DNA of 64,000 nucleotides from Axinella damicornis (taxonomy: Eukaryota; Porifera; Demospongiae; Axinellida; Axinellidae): assembly GCA_963931865.1 (NCBI GenBank), contig OZ007511.1, positions 6,404,626 to 6,468,625 of the forward strand. Reading direction: 5' to 3'. Positions 44,761 through 56,739 of this stretch are shown here, piece after piece. The stretch's first letter is position 1, and every line of letters starts with the position of its first letter. A model generated the notes under the pieces. It had not been told where the DNA came from. It searched no databases and was given only the letters and a program-made list of their open reading frames with translations. The position numbers were made by a program, and so were the translations under genes.

Positions 44761-45297
44761 AAGGACTTGGAACTGTTAACACATTCCAAACTATTTTGTC
44801 GCTGTCCAAAGTTGCACTTCAACTTGTGATGCACACTTTTCATTTAGTTTTATGGTCGATGATTTTAAAACTCTGCCCAAATCTTTATACTTGAAGTCAA
44901 CAACAATAAACAATGCGAAAAAACACAAAAAGACAATGACAATTTATATGTACAGTTGATCGTTTTTCAGTTTTATTCTACATCTTTTCCTGCAGAGTCA
45001 ACGTCAGTTGTAAAATGATGCAGTCTTCTGCAGAGACACTCCTTTGCATTTGGCATGCAAAGAATAATGGCATTTCTCTCCTCTTCAATAGCAGCCATAG
45101 CAACATCACCTGCATGATACAAGTATTGCAAATCTTACTTACTTCCATGTATTATAATATTTACATCCAAAAATTGTGTACCAGTATTTCCTGTGCATCT
45201 CCCAGGTCTATATGCTATGCACAATCTGCTACAAATCAACTTGGTTTGGTGACTACATCACTACATAATCGTTATAAGCAGACTGAATTCCAACACT
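44761..45297. other. No supported gene
   Basis: AT-rich sequence after the EGF array. The 102-codon frame at 45015 has no recognisable feature. Confidence 0.3.
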
Positions 45298-45452
45298 GGT
45301 GCTACAGTGGTTTCAATATTTAATACCAGGGTTTCCAGGGAAACTTGATTGGTCTTTGTGCCAAGAAAATTGATGTTCACCATGGCAATCTCAAAGACCA
45401 ATCAAGTTTCCCTGGAAACCCTGGTATTAAATATTGAAACTACTGTAGCACC
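45298..45452. mobile_element. 155-bp foldback element
   Basis: GGTGCTACAGTGGTTTCAAT and its complement to 45452; arms of 60 bp nearly perfect, loop 35 bp. A related but decayed palindrome (GTTTCCATGG, AGCACCCCAGGGTGCC) lies at about 48395-48580. Confidence 0.75.
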
Positions 45453-45534
45453 ATGCAGCACCCCATGGTAACAATGTAACATGGTAAGTATGCAAACTAG
45501 CATTCCATATCATGTTTTACTTACTACTCTGCAC

Positions 45535-47059
45535 CTACCACGGGCAGAGTTGCTGAAGAGTTCGACGATGCATTGTCAATATGGACACAAGCTTGCTCAG
45601 AAGCCCTTTGACCGGGATATGTTTCTGATCACAGGGATTGCTATTCCCTGAGTCGAACTCAATGACATTGTGCCTCGTTGCTTCATCACAAAAGTTGAAG
45701 TGCGTCCTCATAAGGTTTTGTTCGCGGGGACCAATGGCCTATGATCACGATGCTCAGACACTCTGTAAACCCAATGCCTAAATGAAAGTGACATATAACA
45801 GGACTGATATGCATAGTCATTGTAGCATATTGGACATTCTGAAATGAGGTACCTTTTGGCTTGGAGCAACCAGTATCACAGGCATACACTGTGGAGCAAA
45901 TGGATGTACAAACTCCCATAGCCTCTCTAGCCATTGCTGCTTGGTCACTGCCCGTATAGTGCTATGTTGAAGCAACTCAGTCCAGTGGGAGCGTTCAGTT
46001 GGCAAGCCAACAGGACTAACGTTTGCAGGCGTCTAATGTCATCCCCTGCAAAGAGGGACAAGTTACCGACTGTAGTTACAGCCTGCTATGATTGTGTAAA
46101 CAGAAACAATAGTGACAATTGGCAACCACATTTCTGATAGGCTAGTCAACATTTCGGATTAATGCTTCAGGTGTTGTGATAACTCATGGTTTTCAATTAT
46201 TGTTAGCAAGCTGTACTGAAATATTCCAATGTCCAAACGCTGCAACTTAGAGCTGAGTCAGTAAAAAAATTACAATCATGACAAGCAGTAGATACTTACT
46301 GGACTGAGATAGGAGTAAAACAGGTTTGCACCTGCAAATTGTGGAATCAAGTTGGTGGGAATGACTGCTTCTGGCAACCCGTCCACAAGCCAGCAAGATT
46401 GCTGACCATGTGAAAATGTCACGATGTTGCTTGTTTTGGGTTTATCTGCCGTCTTCCATCGCACAGCAGAAGCACAGAACTCGTCAAAAACGGCTGGTGT
46501 GGTTTTTGACACATCGATTTCCGAAAACTGCTCAAGGCTTTTATCAGTGGCATGCGTCGGAAATTTTGTGTGGCTTCATCCCAATCACCTACATTCGTTA
46601 AGTGGCAGAACTTGGATTTCAAATCAGCCATCCTCTTATGCTTCGATCTGGGCAATTGTGTGCATCTGTTTCATGCTAATTTCCATTGCATGTAGCTTCC
46701 GCAGTAGCATCTTCTGAGTCATCTCATCTAGAGGAAACAAGCATTGAAATTGTGTGGATTTGATCTCTGGTTGTGTCAGCATTTGCTTCTTTGATAACGT
46801 TTGTCCCTTTAGCTCGCCATTCTCGAATTTGTTGAAGACTTGCACATATTCATCCCACACGGCCATTGACACCGATGCCAAATGCAGCACTTCGTTCTTG
46901 TATCCTTTTGAGGGACACTGCATGCAAGGAAGACAACAAAACCTGGCATGACCTTTTGTGTTTTGATGTTGTCTAGCTACTCAATTCAAGAACAAGCAGT
47001 TGTATTTCCTCCAGCACAAAAGGAAAATGCACACCCACACACCTGTACCCCCCCCCCCC

Positions 47060-47090
<31 letters not shown>

Positions 47091-47775
47091 ACACACACAC
47101 ATATAGAATTATAGATGGCTTAGCTACAGACTTGCTACAAAATGTGCATGTATGTACCTCAGGTAGGATGACGCTTTTGCATGCAGATCTCCATTCCTGT
47201 GTGGGCTTTGGCTCACCCCCACCAATCATGGCAAACAGCCTCGTGCGACATGCTTCAACCTAAGAGAGAGTATAGTACTGGCATCAGAAGGTGTAGAATT
47301 GGCAATGAAATCCTGATTCACAGCATATTAAGCAAAATTTACAGTTACTAGCACTTACAAGGTCCCGGAAAGTCATTTTGTGCACAAAATGCCCATTGAC
47401 ATTGTGCCGAAGTGCCAGACGCAAGGCTTGTTCATCATTAAGGCCAACGTAGACAGATGCTTCCACTGTCTTGTAGAATGGATTTTGAGGGTATACTCCT
47501 CTGCCAACTCCTTCTTGGCTGTATAACCATGGAGCCTCCTATCACCTCGTATCGGTATGCATCCTTTAGCTTAGAATCGTATTCATCTCTGCTGACTTGG
47601 TTGCAAAAGACCACATGAGGGGGTACTCCTGTACCCGTGGGATCACACTTGATGCTGCATTAGAGCTTTCACGACGTGTGGATCAACTTTTCGAAGAATA
47701 CGATTCTCTTCTGGTGGAAACAGCTGTAAAACTGGGAGGTCTTGTCGGCCTAGTAACAAACAAAACAGGTGCATC
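45535..47775 (-). pseudogene. Broken gene with ParB-like N-terminus and possible methyltransferase part
   Basis: Minus-strand exons, read from high to low coordinates. About 47775-47359: ILRKVDPHVVKALMQHQ, DPTGTGVPPHVVFCNQV, LKDAYRYEVIGG, HGYTAKKELAEEY, ASVYVGLNDEQALRLALRHN (three frameshifts), donor CTT/GTAAGT. 47259-47158: VEACRTRLFAMIGGGEPKP, in phase. 46917-46300: ASVSMAVWDEYVQVFNKFEN and QSCWLVDGLPEAVIP. Then about 46010-45860, and about 45765-45537 with HFNFCDEATRHNVIEFDSGN. The EVIGG(x)H...AxxEL order resembles ParB-like domains; the end (CIVELFSNSARG in a shifted frame) faintly recalls a methyltransferase LFxGSG loop. Both readings are from memory of motif shapes. At least five frameshifts. 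Confidence 0.4.
47045..47102 (+). repeat. Poly-C run plus (AC)n microsatellite
   Basis: About 28 consecutive C followed by a dozen AC dinucleotides, in an intron of the minus-strand gene. Confidence 0.95.
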
Positions 47776-47779
47776 AAAT

Positions 47780-49126
47780 TTTTGTTTATTATCTAGTATC
47801 TATCTATGACACATCACATGACAAAATCATGTAGCTACATGCACATGCCCCTAATCTGTCTCATCAATAGTTTGGAAAAACAAAGTTTAATACTGGGTTT
47901 ACAACTGTTGTGTAATGCTGACACAATCATATTATACACAATCTGTCTTCTGTCTCATCAGGACAAAACAAGGTTTACTTGGGTTACATGTACAGCTACT
48001 GTGTCAGACACAATGGAGTCTTGCCAACATAAACCAAATCCTGAGCTAAAGGTCAACTTGAAACAGATTCAAGGTCACAATTTTTTGTATTTCTCAGTAA
48101 CACATCTTCATCAAACTTTGTGATTATTTTATATTTTTGCCGTTGTTTAAATGAAATGCTGACTGAATATATGGTGCCTTGGTTCAACGTTTTGAACACT
48201 CATTGAAATAGTTGAGGCCATGCATGCTCAGCAAACAGGTGTGTTTCTTGAACACAGCTATATAATTATTTACTTTCTCTTAAGTTTCAGTAAATACTGC
48301 CAATAGCCATTCCATTGTATACACCCCCAGAGCCATGTGATTTTGTAAAAATTTTCGTGGGGATTAATGTTACACTGGGTGTTGATTTGCATATTCCACG
48401 GCAGCACCATGGGATGTTACAGTGGTTTCCATGGCAGCCCAGGGTTTCAATGGACATAGATTCACAATAAGGTGTGCAATGGTGACAATCAATTTCCGGG
48501 AATGAAGAGCAACCAGTTTCCATGGAAACCTTGCTTTTATATCAAGCCACTAGCTGTACTATAGCACCCCAGGGTGCCAATAGGGTGAATGAACAACCCA
48601 ATTTTGACAGCTAACCGTTCGTTCAGAAATGACAAGTGCTTGTAAGAGTCTTCATGTGATTGTCCATGGTAATTGAAAACTTGTTTTCAAGAAGGCAAGG
48701 TATTTAAGACACCAATTAGCTTGGGAACTATAATGGAATTTAACCCATTGACCTATAAGGTATTTTTTTTAAATTACCAATTTTGTGCTGTTCAATTTCA
48801 TAATCCATCTTGTCCAGCCACTTCCTCGTATCTTGCTCCTCAGCTTTTGGATCTCCGACAGGACACAGTATCTCCTTATGGGGGCTTCTTTACATAGCAC
48901 TCTGATTGCCCTGTTTTACCTCCACTCCCGCACAGCTATACATATCAATCTTTGTGAGTGTGACATTGTGCAGCTGTAGCTGTTGAGTAATTCCAAATTA
49001 TTAATGTTAACTTTTAAGCATTCATACATTCATAGGATTGCACTGCATGATAATTGTAACAGTTCCATGCGGCATTGCCAGATAATTATATCTAGCTATA
49101 TCAAACTTTTGTGTTGCCTTCTTTAG
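47780..49126. other. No supported gene
   Basis: Contains a decayed inverted repeat (about 48395-48580) related to the foldback at 45298. No exon recognised. Confidence 0.3.
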
Positions 49127-50558
49127 GATGACAGGTTCAATAAGTGCGATACCTGCGTAAAGATAAATGGACTCAGCTCCTGGAGAGAATGGGAGCAAGG
49201 GCGGATCCTGCCTTAAAGAAGCAAAAGCAAGAGCACTTGAAAGTGGTTGAGTAAGTGACTATTTCCACTATGCATGCATGTATACTATTATTATAGAAAT
49301 GGCTTGTGAATTTAGCTATGCATGCAGCCGGTCTTACGTTCCTTGTTGTGCATGGTGTCAGCATTGCATGGTATTTCAACTTGTGTATGCAGGACAGAGA
49401 GGAATATATGTCTATCATCATCACCGCTCAAAATCCAGATCCAATCCTGACAAGTACACGTGTTATCAACGATGGGATGGACCAGGCAAAAACCTGACTC
49501 GAAAGATAGCGAAATCCACCCAGAATTTATATCATCTTCATACTCACATCACTGGGTCAGAATGACGTTGTTTCTTGTTTGTAAACTTTGTATAGTGAGC
49601 ATATTGAATGTGCAGTTTGAGGATTGTAACATAAACCTCACAGGATGTGTAGCTCCTAGTTTGCAGAAAAACATCTTGCTGTTGCTAGGTTTTACTAGTT
49701 AATTAAGGGCCTGGAAATCAAATTTTGTGCCTTCCTAGCAACAGTCAATGTGTTTCCCTCCCACACGCCGCCACGTGGAGGCCAGGAACTCTTGGTGTGC
49801 TGTGTAACATAATGCGAGTGCATGTGTGCATGCATCATGTGTGTGCGTGCATGTTAGCTGCTCAGTTGAGGTGTATGATTGATGTTGTGGGCATGCCTAT
49901 CGTACTAAATTATAGCGTGTGGGTGTATAATTGCATGCAGTTGTAATTCTTTTTCCTAGTATGGCTATGCAAGTGACTTGAATTAGCCAAATCATGTGAT
50001 TCATAATTATGGGTGACTTTTTGTAGCCACTGAGTTAGTTCAGCATGTATATATCAACAATGAAGCAATAAATCTTAGCTACAATCATAGGTTTGATCTG
50101 CTGTGTTCTTTAGGTGAGGGTCAACGTTTTACCTGTTGGGCACACACATGAAGGTGTGGATCAGCTGTTCAGCAGAGTACGAGCCAAACTGTTCCGTTCT
50201 GGAGCAGAAAGTGTGCAAGGTACTACTTGCTTGGTTTATAGCTAACTGTGCATAATATTATTATGTTGTATCACACAATCATGCACTTTTACATTATTAG
50301 TTCAATTCATTTACACAGACAGACTTTGTGTCCGTAGTGCAAGAAAGCTACACCCCCAAACCCACTGTGAAGATGATTCAACACATTGCTGACTACCGCA
50401 GTCTCTTGGACCTTGAGGTTGAAGAGCTGCATCACCACAGCCAGCCATAGTGCTTTCGCTTCACATACAATAAGAGCACTTGCAAAGCTGAAATGCATTA
50501 CAAGTACCCATCTCCAGATGCATGGACACCAAATGGAGCTGGGCTTGTTCTTCTGAAG
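49127..50558 (+). CDS. DUF7869-type gene, four visible exons (frame damaged)
   Basis: Plus-strand exons: 49127-49250 (acceptor TTCTTTAG; DDRFNKCDTCVKI, then ADPALKKQKQEHLKVVE), 49398-49555 (EEYMSIIITAQNPD, RVINDGMDQAK, KSTQNLYHLHTHITG), 50114-50219 (VRVNVLPVGHTHEGVDQLFS) and 50323-50558 (DFVSVVQESYTPKPTVKMIQ, EMHYKYPSPDAWTPNGAGLV). The FxKCxxC, DGMDQxK and VGHTHExVDQxFS motifs are those of the DUF7869 family, found in many animal and plant genes of transposon-like behaviour; its function is unknown. Exons 3 and 4 join in phase (Q/D). One frameshift in each of exons 1 and 2 and a TAG in exon 4 break it. The exon expected between 49555 and 50114 was not found. Confidence 0.6.
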
Positions 50559-50559
50559 G

Positions 50560-52360
50560 TATGCATAACACTTGTACAGTGTAACTATTATTTGTCTCAT
50601 CATCTAGTTACTGTATGCAGATTTACTTCCATTTGTGCATGGACAATACACAGTGTATTGTCCATGATTTGTGTGCCATTTTTGGCACAATTTGGTACTC
50701 AGTCGCCTATAGGAAGTCGTGTGCCAAATAAATTTTATTGGCATGATCATTTCTGTGCCATTTTTGGCCCTGTTGTGTACTCAGTTGCCTATAGGAACCA
50801 TTTCAATCAAAAGTGGGTTCAGAAGGCCTCTGAAGCCTGCACTTGGGAGTGAAGGGAGACAATCACATGTGGATTGTTGTGATCGTCTAGGTCCACATGT
50901 GATTGCAGGTAACAATCACATGTGGATTGTTGTGATTGTCTAGGTTGTGAATTCCATTCTTGTCGTTTCTCTTCTATTCAGGATCTTGCCTGGGAGCAGT
51001 GATGTTGTGATACTCTGCTTTTATAGTACTGCATGAATCTGGCTGTACTATGAAATGCATGACAATTGAGTCTGGCTGTACCATGAAATGCATGATAGCA
51101 GAGTTTGTAGTTGAGAGGTGGAGTGCTATCATTATTATATTATCAAAGGCCACTATAATTACAAGCATTGTATTAACACTATCATCAGTCTGTCCTTCAA
51201 AATGCTTCAGGCAAGGCATAATAATGGTGAGGGTGACTACCACGACGCATGATTGTGAATGTGTACTGGACATGTACAAACACTGCAAGCAGTTGAAAAA
51301 CAACTCTCAGCACTGGACTGCAACAGTTCAAGTGACATGGCCAGCTAGCCCTCACTGGTCAAGGACGATCGAGATCCTGTATGTTGCCCCAAGTGTACCT
51401 GGAGCACAGACGGAAGAAGAGGATGATGAGGTAGGCCTGGACAACAGAAAAAAATGGAACCTTGGGAAGTGAAGGATGGTCAGGAAGGTTACGTATCAAA
51501 GACCAATAGGACTAGCAAGACCTCAAGGAACAACAGGATCTCAAGGCCCTACCAGACCAAAATTAATGGTGGCCAGGGAGAGAAACAAGTATACATCTGT
51601 TTTCTTGGTGAGAAAGGAGTTCACATGAACCAAAGGTTCACCAGGATCCTGCACATGCTTCATGTGCACGAAGATCAATTAAAGCAGTTTTACAAGACAA
51701 AATGGACCATGTACCATGTGGTCAACTAGGATCACAACATCATCTGTACTTTGCAAAAGGTTAATGCTGGTTCAAATTGTGTCATCCCCAAATGTTATGA
51801 CAGGAAGTATTCGGAATAATCCAGAGGAGCCTGTATGATGAGAGATTCAAGACCACTTTGTCTCAATATACGAAAACTGATGGGCATACAGGAAGCTCTT
51901 CAGTGGTGCAGATAATTAACATGCTGCTGTCATAGCAACCAAAGTTTCTTGGTAAAAATTTAATAAAGATTTTCATGAAATATTTATGTTTGCAAAATCA
52001 TTGTCACTCATTGACAAACATTCGTGCATTCGTGGACAGATAGGATGTCTGCCAATGAAGAAATCTCTGGGCAGTTATTAAAATGAATGCAACATATAGT
52101 TGCACACAAGAACTGTTCCAAGGTATAGCCGATTACATCACAATTGGACACATCCAGGAACCGACCTACCTTTTGGAGGATCAAGGTTCTGGAGTCTAAG
52201 CCATCTTGCCAGGCATAAAAGTAGATTGTGTAAAGGTAGATTGTGATGAAACTAGCAACATGAACACACATGAGAGTGAAAAGTTCACCATGGTAAATTT
52301 CCATAGCTACTTCATTCACCTGCTACTGCCTCAATGATGTCATGCATGCTAAACTTGTAC
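50560..52360 (+). other. Local duplications and possible coding pieces
   Basis: Short tandem repeats: GTGCCATTTTTGGC with CCTATAGGAA (50676 and 50756), AATCACATGTGGATTGTTGT (50860-50945), TCTGGCTGTAC[T/C]ATGAAA (51037 and 51072). Frames at 51050-51472 and 51454-51729 (SQHWTATVQVTWPASPHWSR; EKQVYICFLGEKGVHMNQRF) look partly coding, with a possible donor GATGAG/GTAGGC at 51432, but no family is recognised. Confidence 0.3.
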
Positions 52361-52463
52361 TAGCCACGTTACCCAGCCCACACCCAGCTTTTGTCACTTA
52401 CCGTATGAATAAGCGCTGTACTGCAAGCCATGGGAAGCTTGGCGGGGCATGGGAACAAGACTA
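52361..52463. mobile_element. 103-bp inverted-repeat MITE, TAGCCTCG family (eroded)
   Basis: TAGCCACGTTACCCAGCCC to GGGGCATGGGAACAAGACTA; shares CACACCCAGCTTTTGT with the copy at 43489. No target duplication recognised. Confidence 0.55.
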
Positions 52464-52489
52464 GCTAAGTACATTATTTTCATAGGCAG

Positions 52490-52740
52490 TAAGTCACCTT
52501 TCACCATCGCGGCCCAACTCAATCATCGGGAAAATGGGCTGGTATCTATTGAGGCTATTGAGGTGGTGGGTGAACCTTGCAAGATAGAGTGCACTAAATA
52601 TAGTGAGATTCAAGAAAGGCTTGCCGTTTGTATAAACAGCCACTCTCGTAGTATTTCTTGTGTGACACTACTACAACACCAGCCAGATTCCAAAAATCTT
52701 GAGAATGGAAACTCAGACAAGGAATATACCAGCAGGAAAT
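52490..52740 (+). other. Possible coding exon, unknown
   Basis: After an acceptor-like TTTTCATAG the frame reads SPFTIAAQLNHRENGLVSIE, AIEVVGEPCKIECTKYSEIQ to a stop at 52740. Protein-like, no known domain. Confidence 0.3.
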
Positions 52741-53629
52741 GACTGAATTATGATTGCCTTTGCAGAGACAAACTCTAATAATTTCACTTCTCTGTGACAG
52801 TGTAGGAATAGATATACCAAATCACTTGAGCTTGGCTAACACATACACAGCTCTCGGCTGACCATCACCTGTCTAGACTGAGAAAAGAGCTTCACTGCCG
52901 GAAATGGAGGCCCTACAAGGCGAGAGGATGTTTTCTCAGCCCATTTGTGCAAAGGAGAGAAATGACCAACTCAGCTTCAACCAAGGGCTTTTCAAGGCCA
53001 AGACCAGAAGCAGTAATGTTACTTCGGCCAAGTGTATAAAGCCACCCACCTAACCTGTCCTGCCCTTTCTGCTGGCACAGAGCCTAAGTCCCAAGAACAT
53101 TGCTGGAAGTGTGACACCAATGATGAAAGCCTCATGCCATCTGTAGATGGCTTCATCAGTTAAAGTGTTAGTGCATGAAATCCAATTCTGACAATTTATT
53201 GGTGGGTCTAACTCAGAGCAATTCCATTTAGGTTGATCCAATGAAGCTTCTCAGTACAAGTTGCCAGGTAGGAACCAGCTTAATTTGTATCAGGAAAAAA
53301 TTTGAAACTCCAACCCAAAGTACACTACGTACAATTAAGCTATATGTACTGGTCTTCACTTCACAGTTTCCCAACTCTTCACGTCACGAACGTTTTCTCC
53401 TTCACCACTACATACATTGCTCACTTCTCCCTGGAAAATTATTTGGAACACAAATATTCAGAGCTTCTTGAACAGCTTGCCTGTAAGTTATACGCCAAGA
53501 GAACATTTGTGAGGTAACAGGAAAGAGAAAGAGGTCATTCACTCCCGTTAAAAGGCTTGGAGGTTCCCTGCTGGAATAATTTCAAAGGCAATCCTGCCCT
53601 TACTAAGACATATTCAAGGGACTTGAAGT

Positions 53630-53700
53630 GAGATGTGGTTGTTGATACATACACAGCCACTCACAACCAAACTATTAATCTACGCTGTGTCAAAATCAGA
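53630..53700 (-). mobile_element. Small DIRS-like remnant
   Basis: ACAGCCACTCACAACCAAACTATTAATCT-type sequence matches, with differences, the segment at 63107-63150 inside the DIRS-like RT fragment. Sequence at 52880-53000 resembles part of 13250-13440, so this area is repeat-derived. The stretch 53700-54517 has only one 61-codon minus frame without known domain. Confidence 0.35.
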
Positions 53701-54517
53701 AAGGTTCTTGATACATTCTAGCAGCTGCAGCAGCAACAACACAGGGTCTTCTAAGGTCCACAACTGAGTTACAGTAAGAAGAGACCTCATCTCTGTCAAT
53801 ATAATTATATGATCTACGTAACATAGCCAGGAAATTCAATTCCAGGAATTCATGGGTACATGGATTGAAGTCCACTCCAAATTATGCATGTACCTATATA
53901 ATCCAAGGGTTTCTCAAGTCTGAGTCTCATTAGGATCATCTGTTTGTGGTCCCCAAGCAAATGAGGTGAAGCGCCCTTGGTACCACATATCTAAATTTGC
54001 ATCAACAAATAAGAATTTGCCAGGTGACACACAATTAGAAAAATCATTGAAAGCTTTTGAGACAGCTATAGCTGCTAAGATTACTGGTACATGAATCATT
54101 CACACGTACAGGAGGGCCATTGCAGATTCGTTGGACTCAGAGTGCAGAGCAACCTAACCAAGCGGGGCCTGGAGAGATCTGGAAAAGTGGCGGAGCTGAT
54201 TATGATTCAACAAGTAATGTCAGTGAGCACTCAAAGGAATTCTGGCATTCATTGTCTCCACTGCCAGATGTCGTAGCCACTTTTCTGCAGCTTCTGCTTG
54301 CTTATTTTACATCTGTAATTTGAGCCAGCCACTGATCCCTTTGCGAAATGGACATCATTACATTAGATGGTGTTCGCACAAAATTAATGCGATGTTTGAT
54401 GCAATTGCCATTAATTTTCAGGACTACCAAGATTGATGCAGAATAGTGATTTTAGAACACCAACGGTACAAGCATGCACACATACGTGCACACACAGACA
54501 TTTGTATACACACACAC

Positions 54518-54747
54518 CAGGGTTTCATCTAGAAAAAAATGTTTGGGGGGGAAGTAGTGGCAAGTGCCGTGCAATATGTTTTGAGGTTAATTAATTCCCC
54601 AGAAGAGGTGTGGCCTACAGCAGTATCTGAGTCCTAATATGGTATTACCTATGATGTAATGATATAGTCAATCTCTTCTTTGGGGGGGAAGCTAGACTGT
54701 TTGGGGGGGAAGCTTCCCCCCTGCCCCCCCTAGTAGATGAAACCCTG
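54518..54747. mobile_element. 230-bp inverted-repeat element
   Basis: CAGGGTTTCATCT at the left and AGATGAAACCCTG at the right, with inner GTTTGGGGGGGAAG repeats and CTTCCCCCC. It lies inside an AC-rich tract that may be its target. Confidence 0.65.
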
Positions 54748-55208
54748 CACACTACACACACTCACCACTCACACACAATCGTACACACCAGCTGATACAT
54801 ATTATACACCTGAGTGTGGCGCTTTTTTAGCTCCTTAATGCATACGCTTGCCTCTGTTCTCTCCTGCTGGAGAAGCCAACCCCTCCTGACTGTCTTCGGC
54901 CTCCTCTGAGACAGGGGACTTGGGGGCTAATTTCTGTTTGGGAGAGAAGAGTGAGGGTGTAACAGTAAATCCAGAAGTGTAAAATAGCATAATCAGTTTG
55001 TCAAGCCCATTTATAGCTGGCCAACCTGATGCGGTGTTACAGTAAATCCAATCGCTCGGAAATATGATCGCGGCGTTGAAATTTCCTAGGAAATATCATC
55101 GCAGACAGGAAATTCGATCGCTCACGGTACGGTTGTTCTTTAAACGGAAGAAAGGTGCTTAAAAGTGCAGATCAATGCATGTCTCCGCTCTCTAACACCT
55201 TTACAGTC

Positions 55209-56420
55209 ATGGATACCAACGAATATGAAGGACTCTACAACGTAGTAGCGCACCAGCGCTATCCTCAGGGGATTACCAAGAATAAGAAGGATGCCTTGCG
55301 CAATAAGTCCAAGAAGTTCGTGGTTCGAGATGGTCTGTTGTATTATTGTGACCCTCCAAGTTTGCCATGATGACCCAGTCAGTGGAGCTCACTTTGGTAG
55401 AGACAAAGTGGTGGAGAAAATTGAGGAGCAATACTACTGGGTGGGTATCATCAAGGATGTCTTGCATGTAACAAGAACCTGTGACAAATGCCAACGTGCT
55501 AACCCCAAATTCAACAAGACCCCAGCTCGTATCCATCCCATCCCAGTGACTGACCAGGTGTGGCATACAGTAGGGATTGATCTGGTTGGTCCCCTTCCGA
55601 AAACAGAAAGAGGGAATAAGTACATAGCTACTTGTACTTGCCTCTTTAGTAAATGGCCAGAAGCGGAAGCCCTCCAAAACAAAACTTCAGCTTCGGTAGC
55701 AGAGTTTGTGTTCAAACTGATTTGCAGACATGGTTGCCATACCATTCGCATTTCAGACCAGGGCCGAGAATTTGTGAATGCAATGGACACTGAACTGTGC
55801 AAGTTGACAGGGGTTGACCACCGCATTGGCTCAGCCTACCACCCACAGACAAACGGGCAGGATGAGAGGTTTAATCAGACCCTGCAAAGGAGCCTTCGGA
55901 AGATGGTCAATGAAGACCAAAATGACTGGGACAAGTACATTGACTCAGTACTCTTCGCTTACCGCACCTCCAAGCAGGATTCTTCAAAGTACACACCTTT
56001 CTACCTCATGTACGGAAGGCAAGCAACCCTCCCGATTGACATAGTAACCAGCGACCCAGAGAAGACAGGATCTGCCAGTGTGAAAATGACAGATGAAGAA
56101 ATCGAGGAGAAATCCACACGGTTGATTGAGCTGCGTAAGAAAGCCTTGGAGAATGTGAACCAATCAAAAGAAAAAATGAAGAAACGAGCAGATGCCAGAC
56201 ACAATTCCTTCACATCAGACTTCAAAGTTGGATCACTAGTTCTAGTGTTGAATTCCAAGAAGCTCTCACGAAAGGGAGGCAAGATGGAACCTCTCTGGTA
56301 TGGTCCTCACAGAATCCATGAGGACCTAGGAAAGGGTTGCTTCAGGCTATGTCACATGGATGACTGCAGTAAAACCCTGGCCCAGAAGTACAATGTACAG
56401 CGTCTGAAACTGTACAATAG
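55209..56420 (+). CDS. Ginger1 integrase-like transposase, exon 1
   Basis: Starts at ATG 55209 (MDTNEYEGLYNVVAHQR). After about 48 codons the frame shifts by one base near 55355 (VRDGLLYY, then VCHDDPVSGAH), the only defect in this exon. Then come an H2C2 zinc motif (H...H, CDKC), and the catalytic core: D in GIDLVGPLP (55579), D in ISDQGREF (55756), E in GQDERFNQ (55864), giving DD35E spacing. A GPY/F-like segment (EPLWYGPHRIHEDLGKGCF) follows near 56285-56345. The exon ends at 56420 before a GTAAGG donor, two bases into a codon that is completed as Ser in exon 2. It would act in the nucleus to cut and join the element's ends. Confidence 0.88.
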
Positions 56421-56542
56421 GTAAGGGTATATTTAACTAAAGGTGCATGCAATCAGTATGGTTGAAACACCCTTATAGATATAGGCATGGCGTATAGGTT
56501 TTGTTTTCACATGTTGTTGATGCACACTTATATACTATTTAG

Positions 56543-56663
56543 TCCTGATGAGAAGAAGCCAGAGCACGAGGAGAAAGAGCCAGGTACAAAGGAGAAGGAG
56601 CCACCCCAGAAGGATCAGGAGGAGCCACCACAGAAGAGGCCAAGAATGATGGGTCGCCACAAG
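56543..56663 (+). CDS. Ginger1 protein, linker exon 2
   Basis: Acceptor CTATTTAG, donor AAG/GTTAGT. Encodes a charged, proline-containing linker (SPDEKKPEHEEKEPGTKEKE, then PPQKRPRMMGRHK). Frame and phase agree with exons 1 and 3, so the introns at 56421-56542 and 56664-56739 appear functional. Confidence 0.75.
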
Positions 56664-56739
56664 GTTAGTCTGATATAATTACAGCATTGAAATCGGCAGT
56701 GAGTTGACCTGCACATGCTATCTTCTCTGCTCTGTACAG

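Noticed and set aside
54091..54323. Short plus-strand frames near 54.1 kb as a gene
   Set aside because: Two overlapping frames of similar length, no splice support and no known motif.
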